Below, in pieces: positions 50,301 through 54,184 of a stretch of DNA of 64,000 nt. Under the pieces are notes generated by a model that was given only the letters and a program-made list of their open reading frames with translations, did not search any database and was not told where the DNA came from. Position 1 is the first letter of the stretch, and every line of letters begins with the position of its first letter. This DNA is from Notamacropus eugenii (Eukaryota > Chordata > Mammalia > Diprotodontia > Macropodidae), in the NCBI RefSeq assembly GCF_028372415.1, contig NC_092874.1, positions 119,733,244 through 119,797,243 of the forward strand, read 5' to 3'. The translations under genes were made by a program, and so were the position numbers.

Positions 50301-53300
50301 TTAACTTTGGAAAGGGGCTTAGACTTTCTGTGTTTTGCCCCAGGGCAAAGAATTAGGAGCTGTGAGAGGAAGGTGCAAAGAGGCAAATTTAAGCCTGGCA
50401 TCAGGAAAAATTCCCAACAGAGCTATCTAAAATGGGGCAGGAATGGCCTGTTTCAAGAGGTGGTGAGATTCCCTCATTTGGAAATCTTCCAGCAGAAGTT
50501 GGATGATCATTTGTCTGTCAGAAATGTTATCATGGAAATTTCTTCATGTGGGAGTTGGACTGAATGGCTGCCAGGGTCCCTGCCAACTCTTAAACTCTGT
50601 CATGTTTGCAGAGATTTGAGCTAAAATTTGGGGAAAAAACCAACAACAACAAAAAAAACCTTTTAATAGAGTTGCCCAAAATAGGTTGGCTGCTTTTGGG
50701 ATACAGTGGGCTCCCCCTTATGATGGTCTTTGAGCAGAGGCTGGATGACCATTTGTCAGGGACATAGAGTGGATTGCTGCTCATGTGAATGGACTAGGTG
50801 GCCTCCAAGGTCTCTCCTAGCCCTGAGTTTCTGTGATGTAAACTGGAACCTCATTATGAAGCTGTTAAGAGTAGGATTTGGTATAATGTTTCGAATATAT
50901 GGAACCCAGAGGTTGCATTAGTGTCTGTGTGCTTTAATCTGGATTGTATTTTTTTTTTTTACCATTATTGTGACCATTTTTGTCTGCTTGTATACTTCTT
51001 GTGGTAAATTAATGTTTTTATTCTCTTGTTGCGTGACTTACACTTTTGACCAGCCTATAAGATCACATCATGAGAATCTCCATCCAAGATAAGAGAATGC
51101 TTCTAACCTGCTTTTTGGAGCATAGCTTAGTACATAAGATATTGGTAGCAAATCCTGATTCTGTTATCCCTTGATGCAGACAAGCTGGCTTTTCTTCTTT
51201 CACCCCTAGTTGCTTGCACCTTTAGCTGCACAATGAAGTTTACAGTTCGGGACTGTGACCCTAATACTGGAATTCCAGATGAGGATGGATATGATGATGA
51301 GTATGTGGTGAGTTTCACTTGAACAGATGGTCTTTTGCCTTTTGTGGTTTTTATTTTTGTTAGGAATACCCAACAATAACATTGTCCAAGGGTGGCCACC
51401 TTGCAGTGTAGTTGAGCAAGAGAGTCCAAATCTTAATATATTGCACAGTGAATGTGGTTTATTGACATTGCTACCCAAAAAGTTAGTATGACCCTGTGCA
51501 ACCCCAAAAGATGTGATGTCCAGAATAAGAGAGGTGATATTCCTAATATACCCTGCCCTGACCAGACTTCATCTGGAGTACTTCATTCATTTCATGGTAC
51601 CACATGTTAGAAGTGTTAACAAACTGGAGAACCATCAAAGAGCAACCAAGATGGTAAAAAAAAAACAAACTGGAAAGCACTCCATCCTAGAATCAGTGAA
51701 GGAACTGGGGATGTTTTAACATGGAGCAGACTTGAGAAGGGGAGGGACATGATAACTGTCTTCAGATTGAAAGGCTGTTATGTGGAAGTTAATTCATCAG
51801 AGGAAGAACAAGGCAGGGATAGATGGCAGTCTTCACCAGTAGAAAGAGTACACACATAGATGAGGTCACAGATTTATACAAATTAATCATGTGGGTATTA
51901 GATTTGTTCTCTGCCCAGAGGGCAGAATGAAAATGAGTGAGTACTGGGAGGGTTGGGGGATGAGCTGCAGAGAGACATATTTGGGTTTGAGGTAAGGATA
52001 AACTTCCTAACAATTAGAGCCATCCAAAAGTGGAATGGGCTGCCATAGGAGGAACTGGCTCCCCCCTCACTAGAGGATTTCAGGTCCTGGGTAGATGCTT
52101 CCTTGTCTTCAGAGATCTTCTCGCCCGAGTTATTAGTGCTCATTTCTCTATTTTCCTTGTAATATACTTGTGGACATGAGGAAGAAAACTGGTTTTGTCT
52201 AGTACCTTACACACTACATGCTTAATAAATGTTGGAGGACAGATTTCCTGTTTAAGTGTGAATTGAAGTAGACAGCTTCTTAGGTTCCTTCCAACTCTGA
52301 GATTCTGTGATAATCTGCTGGGAGTTGACCTTTTCTTTGCCAACATCCAGAGATAACTGTTTTACTATACAGTAGAATTGCTATCCATAAGTATTAAGTG
52401 CCTGGTAAATAGAGAAATTAGAATAGAATATAGATTAACATCTATTAACCAGTGGGCTTAGTTTCCCTTTCTGCTAGATCTTGTGCACTGACACCAGTCT
52501 TACTTGACCATCAGCTGGAAGATCTCGAGGTGTCTATGTCTGACCACATCCAGAAGGTGCTCAGGCCCAACTTTGCTGTAGCCTGGGAGGAGGTTGGAGA
52601 CAACTTTGAAAAGGAAGAGACCTTTGCCCTCAGCACCACCAAAACTCTTGAAGGTGAGATTAGCCTTTCTCTTTAGTGAGTTCAGCCTGTATCAAATCCA
52701 GCTGACATGGTCCCCATGGATTTGAAAAGTATTGTTAGTGTGTAGCCTATTTAGTGGGCCATGCTACTTTTCTCTCCATACAGTTTAGTCAACCCTAATT
52801 TCTCTACCTCTATTTTCAGTATATCTCCAGTAGAACAGACTTCATAAAAATGTCTAAATATAACATTTCTAATTCTCTGCCTTACATCTTCCAAACACAG
52901 AAGCTGTCAACAACATTGTCACATTTCTGGGCATGCAGCCATGTGAGAGGTCAGACAAAGTACCTGAAAATAAAAATTCCCACACACTCTATTTGTCCGG
53001 TAAGAACTCTCATTTCTTTTCCACATATTGTTTCTTTCTACAAAATTTAAAACCCAACTCAAATGCCCTGTTCTCTGTGAAGCCTCATATATATTTTTCC
53101 CTAGAAAGCAATAATTTTCCCCCACTCAGACCTCAAATAGTATTGTTTGTACTTTCTCAAACATTTTTGTATTTTATTATATAGCTTTGTGTATATTGTC
53201 ATCCCTCTGGTTAGATTAAGTTCCATCAGTGTCATCTCAATTTTGCGTGTTAACCAACACTCAGTAGGTTCTTAAATGTTCGTTGAATTGAAAGAGAGGT

Positions 53301-53922
53301 CTCTGTTAACGGGAAAGACTTTGGCTAGGCCCACTCACTTCATTACATGAATCAAAATTTGAAATCTAATCAACTGGACTTGAATTCATTTAATTATTTG
53401 AATAACTGACCCTGTTCCCTTATATCATCTTTGCAGATTATTTTCTGAAATCAGTACGTTCAGCTAAATGTTATTTGGCCAAAGAGATTTGTGTTAGCTT
53501 ACTCTAATGACCCTCCTATTTTTCTCCTCTTTTTTGCACTGGTTGGGCAAGTATTGAGTACCTGCCTGGTTCTATGGGCATATTAACTGATCATAGAATT
53601 TAGAGCTAGAAGGGGCTTTAAAAATTATATGGTGCATTTGGTTTCTCTGCATAAAAAAAATAAATAAATATGGAGATACTTATATTTTGCATATTTATAA
53701 AGAAAAAATGTAAATATATGTTTTGTCTTTATAGAGAAGAGGTTGGCTTGTTCTGACTGCATTATGTGGTTTTCTTGACTTTTCTTACCAGGTGTATACA
53801 GAGGTGGCTATGACTTACTGGTGAGGTCTAGATTGGCCCTAGGAGATGGGGTGACCATGCAGGTGACTGTTAGAAGCAAAGAGGAAACCCCTGTTGATGT
53901 CATTTTAGCTTCAGTTGGATAA
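13214..53922 (+). CDS. COPG2: COPG2, coatomer subunit gamma-2 (24 coding exons, complete)
   Basis: Gamma-COP is a core subunit of the COPI coat, the F-subcomplex that Arf1-GTP recruits to Golgi membranes for retrograde Golgi-to-ER and intra-Golgi transport and for binding dilysine cargo. All 24 coding exons (listed separately) join in phase to 871 residues, the length of the human paralogue. Residues 1 to about 550 form the alpha-helical adaptin-like (HEAT/ARM) trunk, about 550-610 a linker, and about 610-871 the appendage with its platform subdomain. Trp773 aligns with the gamma-1 tryptophan known for ArfGAP binding. Gamma-2 rather than gamma-1 is indicated by the MIKKF start, [26 protein letters not shown], the length, and the TSGA13/MEST neighbours. 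The start has a purine at -3. No disruption is seen. In eutherians its imprinting status varies by species and tissue, and sequence alone cannot settle it here. Confidence 0.97.
13217..13222 (+). terminator. TSGA13: Possible TSGA13 poly(A) signal ATTAAA inside the COPG2 start region
   Basis: ATTAAA is formed by COPG2 codons 2-3 (ATT AAA). I found no AATAAA or ATTAAA between the TSGA13 stop (12796) and this site, so it is the first canonical-type hexamer available to TSGA13 mRNA. This is an inference, with no transcript evidence. Confidence 0.4.
14360..14485 (-). repeat. MIR-like SINE fragment, antisense
   Basis: 'ttggaagggaccttgaagcc' at one end and 'tcatttttaagatgagaaag' at the other fit an antisense MIR CORE segment. 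Confidence 0.5.
14700..14885 (-). repeat. MIR-family SINE, antisense
   Basis: It has 'ttacagaaatagaaactgag', 'agaggtcacacaagtaag' and 'cactccaccatttacacca' in antisense MIR order. Confidence 0.65.
15146..15198 (+). CDS. COPG2: COPG2 exon 2, residues 13-30
   Basis: TTTTTTAG acceptor and GTATGA donor. It encodes [18 protein letters not shown]. Confidence 0.95.
15788..15868 (+). CDS. COPG2: COPG2 exon 3, residues 31-57
   Basis: CCCCCAG acceptor and GTAAAT donor, phase 0 at both ends. It encodes [17 protein letters not shown] through LLNQ, the first trunk helices. Confidence 0.95.
15895..16215. repeat. MIR fragment and L2 3' ends in COPG2 intron 3
   Basis: 15895-15985 reads as a MIR CORE piece ('ggctcagttttcctaatcc'). 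16075-16215 carries sense ('gagggcagagaccatatt') and antisense ('aagcactacactgtactagg') L2-tail motifs. Confidence 0.5.
16216..16995. other. COPG2 intron 3, unassigned AT-rich sequence
   Basis: No exon, RNA gene or recognised repeat is seen up to the half-L1 target site. Confidence 0.4.
16996..17011. repeat. Left target-site duplication of the half-L1 element
   Basis: tggagtgatactttta is repeated exactly at 19798-19813. The T-run that follows is the element's poly(A) tail read on the plus strand. Confidence 0.9.
17820..17887. repeat. (TCTGTC)n/(TG)n simple repeat inside the half-L1 3' region
   Basis: Repeated 'ctctctgt' and 'ctctgt' units pass into 'gtgtgtgt'. On the element's own strand this is a CA/GACAGA stretch just after ORF1. 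Confidence 0.7.
18022..19115 (-). pseudogene. Half-L1 ORF1 (nucleic-acid chaperone ORF1p), degenerate
   Basis: The start is ATG at 19115-19113 (MPRKGKK) and the end TGA at 18024-18022, about 364 codons, the usual L1 ORF1p size. A long coiled coil with heptads ([13 protein letters not shown]..., [15 protein letters not shown]) comes first, then an RRM-like domain ([17 protein letters not shown]), then the C-terminal domain ([20 protein letters not shown], later [11 protein letters not shown]). Breaks are a stop soon after the start (TAG, codon 9), a one-base frameshift near 18843, and an in-frame TGA at 18213-18211. ORF1p binds RNA as a trimer in L1 particles; this copy cannot encode it. Confidence 0.85.
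19798..19813. repeat. Right target-site duplication of the half-L1 element
   Basis: This is an exact copy of 16996-17011, directly after the element's 5' end. Confidence 0.9.
20245..20336. repeat. Compound microsatellite (AC)n(TC)n
   Basis: An uninterrupted AC tract (about 20245-20292) changes directly to a TC tract with one small interruption (to about 20336). It is likely polymorphic. Confidence 0.95.
20337..21694. other. COPG2 intron 3, right part; only a MIR fragment recognised
   Basis: About 21115-21260 resembles a diverged sense MIR ('gtatgatccaatggaaagag', 'ttagagtcagacagcatgg'). The rest, including 20720-21110 and 21260-21490, is unassigned. It contains AATAAA-like ends but no promoter or coding signal I can support. 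Confidence 0.4.
21695..21766 (+). CDS. COPG2: COPG2 exon 4, residues 58-81
   Basis: TTTTGGTTAG acceptor and GTAAGT donor, phase 0. It encodes [20 protein letters not shown] and QSND. Confidence 0.95.
22440..23465 (+). mobile_element. L3/CR1 LINE 3' part
   Basis: It begins in decayed reverse-transcriptase sequence ('attcttagccctgtgctgtt', 'aaaattgcagatgatcctaa', i.e. a KLQMILS frame derived from an ADD-type motif). It runs to the L3 3' end ('gcctggagaagagagtggac', 'gtcttcgggcagaggctggg', 'ttggactagatggctgctga'). Confidence 0.75.
24379..24458 (+). CDS. COPG2: COPG2 exon 5, residues 82-108
   Basis: TTTTCCCAG acceptor and GTATGT donor. It encodes [20 protein letters not shown] and VIIVTS, with Ser108 split. 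Confidence 0.95.
24600..25050 (+). repeat. L3/CR1 LINE 3' end
   Basis: It shows 'accctggaaaagagaagttt', 'tttttggtcccagagggtaa', 'atagaatgtactgcctcaag' and 'ctgagatccctttctggtcc', the L3 tail order, with an A-run at about 24819-24832. Confidence 0.65.
25051..25645. other. COPG2 intron 5, unassigned
   Basis: No exon, RNA gene or recognised repeat is seen. Confidence 0.35.
25650..26330 (-). repeat. Old L1 3' UTR-like sequence, antisense
   Basis: 'ccagtgggacccaaaaagag', 'tttcaaagttgtttttattt' and 'tattgttgtccctctacaaa' fit antisense marsupial L1 3' UTR, homologous in part to 160-230 and 30.7 kb. It is strongly diverged. Confidence 0.5.
26331..27195. other. COPG2 intron 5, unassigned
   Basis: It contains a T-run near 26359 and purine-rich stretches. 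Nothing else is recognised. Confidence 0.35.
27200..28640 (-). mobile_element. L2 LINE, long antisense copy including ORF2 remnant
   Basis: From left to right it reads the antisense L2 3' UTR and tail (27280-27400), then the decayed C-terminal ORF2 region up to about 28600. 27720-27830 ('cagggagtcactgaagggtc', 'gtgacatgatcaggcttctg') and 28020-28140 (antisense of the LKLNMSKTE-type segment) are characteristic. At about 1.4 kb it is long for such an old family. Confidence 0.7.
28811..28886 (+). CDS. COPG2: COPG2 exon 6, residues 108-133
   Basis: TTTCTCTAG acceptor and GTAAGT donor. It encodes [20 protein letters not shown] and CRITD after the split Ser108. Confidence 0.95.
28887..29408. other. 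COPG2 intron 6, left part, unassigned
   Basis: No exon, RNA gene or repeat is recognised before the SINE at 29409. Confidence 0.35.
29409..29656 (+). repeat. Marsupial tRNA-derived SINE, full length
   Basis: The head 'gggcagctgggtggcacagt' carries the Pol III A-box region, followed by 'gagttcacatctggcc', 'tatgactctgggcaag' and the tail 'ggagaaggaaatggcaaacc', 'cccaaatggggtcacagaga', ending in an AACAAYAACAA-type run. This tail is a hallmark of marsupial genomes. A sister copy lies at 44137-44383. The subfamily name (WSINE/MAR1 type) is uncertain. Confidence 0.85.
29657..30264. other. COPG2 intron 6, middle, unassigned
   Basis: The open frame at 29773-30102 has no recognisable domain and I do not call it a gene. 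Confidence 0.35.
30265..30830 (-). repeat. Old L1 3' UTR-like sequence, antisense
   Basis: It starts with T-rich sequence and includes 'agtttttcagagttgtttat', 'ccattattgtggtcatctta' and 'gttcgtgtaagtcttcccac', matching the antisense L1 3' UTR order seen at 160-230. Confidence 0.55.
31660..31840 (-). repeat. L3/CR1 LINE 3' end, antisense
   Basis: 'gacagggaatttactgctct', 'agttaactcattcacttctt' and 'attattccttagattgaacc' are the reverse complement of the L3 tail. The TG-rich simple repeat at about 31841-31890 follows. Confidence 0.55.
31841..31890. repeat. Imperfect (TG)n/(CG-rich) simple repeat
   Basis: Alternating purine-pyrimidine sequence with 'gtgcgcgcacatgcgtgtgt', a potential Z-DNA former. 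Confidence 0.75.
31962..32054 (+). CDS. COPG2: COPG2 exon 7, residues 134-164
   Basis: TGCATTAG acceptor and GTAAGT donor, phase 0. It encodes [20 protein letters not shown] through ALVSSL. Confidence 0.95.
32055..32860. other. COPG2 intron 7, unassigned
   Basis: No exon or repeat is recognised apart from short A/T runs. Confidence 0.35.
32861..33260 (-). repeat. Old L1 3' UTR-like sequence, antisense
   Basis: 'atcctcctggttcttcttac', 'cataaaagtcttcccacact' and 'ggttgtttagccattactca' follow the same order as the other antisense L1 tails. It is diverged and ends about 100 bp before exon 8. Confidence 0.5.
33358..33444 (+). CDS. COPG2: COPG2 exon 8, residues 165-193
   Basis: GTATTCAG acceptor and GTACTT donor, phase 0. 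It encodes [20 protein letters not shown], a segment that separates gamma-2 from gamma-1. Confidence 0.95.
33640..33800 (+). repeat. L3-type LINE tail fragment
   Basis: 'agcagagactgaatgatctt', 'tgtcatagaaggacttcctg' and a 'ctctaaaattctgttattct' end. Small and old. Confidence 0.45.
34165..34860 (+). mobile_element. L1-type 5' UTR remnant, sense
   Basis: It contains 'aaagctctaaaaacgcacca', 'gactggacaaaaaagactat' and later purine-rich sequence typical of marsupial L1 5' regions. No ORF1 follows. Both boundaries are approximate. Confidence 0.45.
34895..35015 (+). repeat. RTE-linked marsupial SINE fragment
   Basis: 'gttcgtccttcgttgcc', 'agaagaccatgcc' and 'atgacttgcacttgactttg' match from memory a common marsupial repeat with an RTE-type 3' end. 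Confidence 0.45.
35016..35749. other. COPG2 intron 8, right part, unassigned
   Basis: It includes an AT-rich cluster of 'ccatatca/taccatat' units at about 35588-35640. No gene is seen. Confidence 0.35.
35750..35907 (+). CDS. COPG2: COPG2 exon 9, residues 194-246
   Basis: TCATCCTAG acceptor and GTAAAT donor. It encodes [20 protein letters not shown] through SRLLKETEE, with Ser246 split. Confidence 0.95.
35908..37314. other. COPG2 intron 9, mostly unassigned
   Basis: About 36520-36680 looks like an antisense MIR ('agagaactaaagcacagaaa'). A-rich runs lie at 36750-36795. The rest is unassigned. Confidence 0.4.
37315..37448 (+). CDS. COPG2: COPG2 exon 10, residues 246-291
   Basis: CCTTTTAG acceptor and a weak GTTTGT donor. 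It encodes [20 protein letters not shown] through ELAPAVS. Confidence 0.95.
37449..37983. other. COPG2 intron 10, unassigned
   Basis: A short intron with nothing recognised. Confidence 0.35.
37984..38051 (+). CDS. COPG2: COPG2 exon 11, residues 291-313
   Basis: TTTTTAG acceptor. It encodes [20 protein letters not shown] through LNK. The intron begins GTAGCT while exon 12 begins GTAGCC, so readthrough would briefly mimic the next exon. Confidence 0.95.
38490..39910 (-). mobile_element. L2 LINE antisense copies (short one at 38490-38660, long one from about 38940)
   Basis: Two antisense L2 3' tails occur ('gtgcctactatatgtcaggc' at 38510 and 'agcacttactatgttccagg' at 38976). The second continues through the body: 'gtgttccaggcatgggggag', 'gagctttaaatgcaaaacaa', 'gtgacatggtcagatctgtg'. 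It is about 1 kb. Confidence 0.7.
39911..40694. other. COPG2 intron 11, right end, unassigned
   Basis: No exon or repeat family is recognised. There are A-runs near 40612-40640. Confidence 0.35.
40695..40883 (+). CDS. COPG2: COPG2 exon 12, residues 314-376
   Basis: GTTCCAG acceptor and GTAATA donor, phase 0. It encodes [20 protein letters not shown] through SEISDEFK, fully open. Confidence 0.96.
40884..41797. other. COPG2 intron 12, unassigned
   Basis: AT-rich, with no recognised feature. Confidence 0.35.
41798..41893 (+). CDS. COPG2: COPG2 exon 13, residues 377-408
   Basis: CTTGGCAG acceptor and GTGGGT donor, phase 0. It encodes [20 protein letters not shown] through NMLRDD. Confidence 0.95.
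42180..42423 (+). CDS. COPG2: COPG2 exon 14, residues 409-490
   Basis: TTTACCAG acceptor and GTGAGT donor. It is the largest exon, encoding [20 protein letters not shown] through [12 protein letters not shown]. Confidence 0.96.
42424..43483. other. COPG2 intron 14 with a TG/CA/TA simple repeat
   Basis: 42826-42904 is an imperfect alternating 'gtgtatgtgtgtatgtgcgt'/'catatacacatatacatac' tract. No other feature is recognised. Confidence 0.5.
43484..43559 (+). CDS. COPG2: COPG2 exon 15, residues 490-515
   Basis: TTGCTTCAG acceptor and GTAAGT donor. It encodes [20 protein letters not shown] and VLLQ. Confidence 0.95.
44000..44046. repeat. (GGGGAAGAAA)n purine-rich simple repeat
   Basis: Repeated 'ggggaagaaa' and 'ggggaagg' units lie immediately upstream of the tRNA-like sequence. 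Confidence 0.7.
44053..44128 (+). tRNA. tRNA-Lys(CTT) pseudogene
   Basis: It aligns along its length with tRNA-Lys-CTT: 'gactagctcagttagtagag' D-arm, 'gactcttaatctc' anticodon arm with CTT, and a T-arm 'gtggattcaggccccac'. Defects are a three-base insertion before the anticodon stem (gcatgatgagac), two mismatches in the acceptor stem and a damaged B box (GATTCAGGC). TTTTTT at 44131-44136 would serve as a Pol III terminator. I judge it non-functional. Confidence 0.75.
44137..44383 (+). repeat. Marsupial tRNA-derived SINE, full length
   Basis: It has the same head-body-tail order as the 29.4-kb copy: 'gggcagcttggtggtgcagt', 'gaccctgggcaagtcactta', 'ggagaaggaaatggcaaacc', 'accccaaatggggtcacaaa', then an AACAACAA end. 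It starts directly after the T-run that ends the tRNA-Lys pseudogene. Confidence 0.85.
44384..45010. other. COPG2 intron 15, right part, unassigned
   Basis: Nothing recognised. Confidence 0.35.
45011..45114 (+). CDS. COPG2: COPG2 exon 16, residues 515-550
   Basis: CTGAGCAG acceptor and GTCAGT donor. It encodes [20 protein letters not shown] through AAYIFN, the end of the trunk. Confidence 0.95.
45115..45726. other. COPG2 intron 16, unassigned
   Basis: Nothing recognised. Confidence 0.35.
45727..45852 (+). CDS. COPG2: COPG2 exon 17, residues 550-592
   Basis: CTTTCACAG acceptor and GTAATG donor. It encodes [20 protein letters not shown] through APVFEQKA, the trunk-appendage linker. Confidence 0.95.
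46290..47115 (+). mobile_element. L2 LINE 3' part, sense
   Basis: It contains 'tcacacctctgctcaaaatt', 'aagccccttcacaatctggc', 'tctgcacctttgcctcatgt' and 'aaagctgtctctgatctttt', the ordered C-terminal ORF2 and 3' UTR of L2. Confidence 0.75.
47178..47240 (+). CDS. COPG2: COPG2 exon 18, residues 592-613
   Basis: CTTTGTAG acceptor and GTATGA donor. It encodes [20 protein letters not shown] and Q, part of the linker. Confidence 0.93.
47241..48369. other. COPG2 intron 18, unassigned
   Basis: I looked for RNA genes and repeats in this 1.1-kb interval and recognise none. Confidence 0.35.
48370..48509 (+). CDS. COPG2: COPG2 exon 19, residues 613-659
   Basis: CTGGACAG acceptor and GTGAGG donor. It encodes [20 protein letters not shown] through NNHIVFQ, the start of the appendage. 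Confidence 0.95.
48510..49209. other. COPG2 intron 19, unassigned
   Basis: Nothing recognised. Confidence 0.35.
49210..49381 (+). CDS. COPG2: COPG2 exon 20, residues 660-717
   Basis: TTTCTCAG acceptor and GTACAG donor. It encodes [20 protein letters not shown] through [10 protein letters not shown], appendage beta-sandwich. Confidence 0.96.
50005..50155 (-). mobile_element. hAT-like MITE, diverged copy
   Basis: It starts 'ggagttcttaacctgaggtc' and ends 'ggcataaaaaaggttaag', matching in reverse orientation the 61459-61652 element with an internal deletion. Confidence 0.5.
50290..50860 (+). repeat. Two L3/CR1 LINE 3' ends
   Basis: About 50290-50625 ('gtgcaaagaggcaaatttaa', 'gaaatcttccagcagaagtt', 'ggagttggactgaatggctg') and about 50660-50860 ('tctttgagcagaggctggat', 'tggactaggtggcctccaag') are consecutive L3 tails in sense, separated by an A-rich run. 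Confidence 0.65.
51210..51307 (+). CDS. COPG2: COPG2 exon 21, residues 717-749
   Basis: TTCACCCCTAG acceptor and GTGAGT donor. It encodes [20 protein letters not shown] and [10 protein letters not shown]. The acidic stretch precedes the platform subdomain. Confidence 0.95.
51440..52312 (+). mobile_element. L3/CR1 LINE 3' end, long copy
   Basis: It runs through 'gaccagacttcatctggagt', 'tgataactgtcttcagattg', 'gtggaatgggctgccatagg' and 'ggttccttccaactctgaga' in order, ending about 200 bp before exon 22. Confidence 0.7.
52515..52653 (+). CDS. COPG2: COPG2 exon 22, residues 750-796
   Basis: GACCATCAG acceptor and GTGAGA donor. It encodes [20 protein letters not shown] then [20 protein letters not shown]. 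Trp773 is the conserved appendage tryptophan. Confidence 0.96.
52901..52999 (+). CDS. COPG2: COPG2 exon 23, residues 796-829
   Basis: CAAACACAG acceptor and GTAAGA donor. It encodes [20 protein letters not shown] then [12 protein letters not shown]. Confidence 0.95.
53035..53295 (+). repeat. L2 LINE 3' end, sense
   Basis: 'cccaactcaaatgccctgtt', 'ttgtatattgtcatccctct' and 'caacactcagtaggttctta' follow L2 3' UTR order. Confidence 0.6.
53792..53922 (+). CDS. COPG2: COPG2 exon 24 (coding part), residues 829-871
   Basis: TTCTTACCAG acceptor. It encodes [20 protein letters not shown] through VDVILASVG and stops at TAA 53920-53922. Confidence 0.96.
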
Positions 53923-54184
53923 GTCTTTACCTAAGCCTTGTAATGCACCCTCCAATCAGTTGGCTTTTTTCATGGTTTTGGAAAAGTAAAAATGTCTAGC
54001 CAGATCTACCAAGCAAATGTCTGTCCTTGTGTCTGTCCTTATGCACGTTGTTTTTATTCCAACTGCTCAACTTCTTTACATTCCTTTCTCTAACTTATTG
54101 TGTCCAAAAGTACCTGGCGGAGTTGAGAACTTGGGGTATCCCGAGTGGTGGAGACAGGAGAGGGGAGGAATCCAGAGCCCACTT

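Noticed and set aside
13214..53922. Assignment as COPG1 instead of COPG2
   Set aside because: Gamma-1 starts MLKKF and is a few residues longer. The residues here, the 871 length and the TSGA13 and MEST neighbours fit gamma-2.
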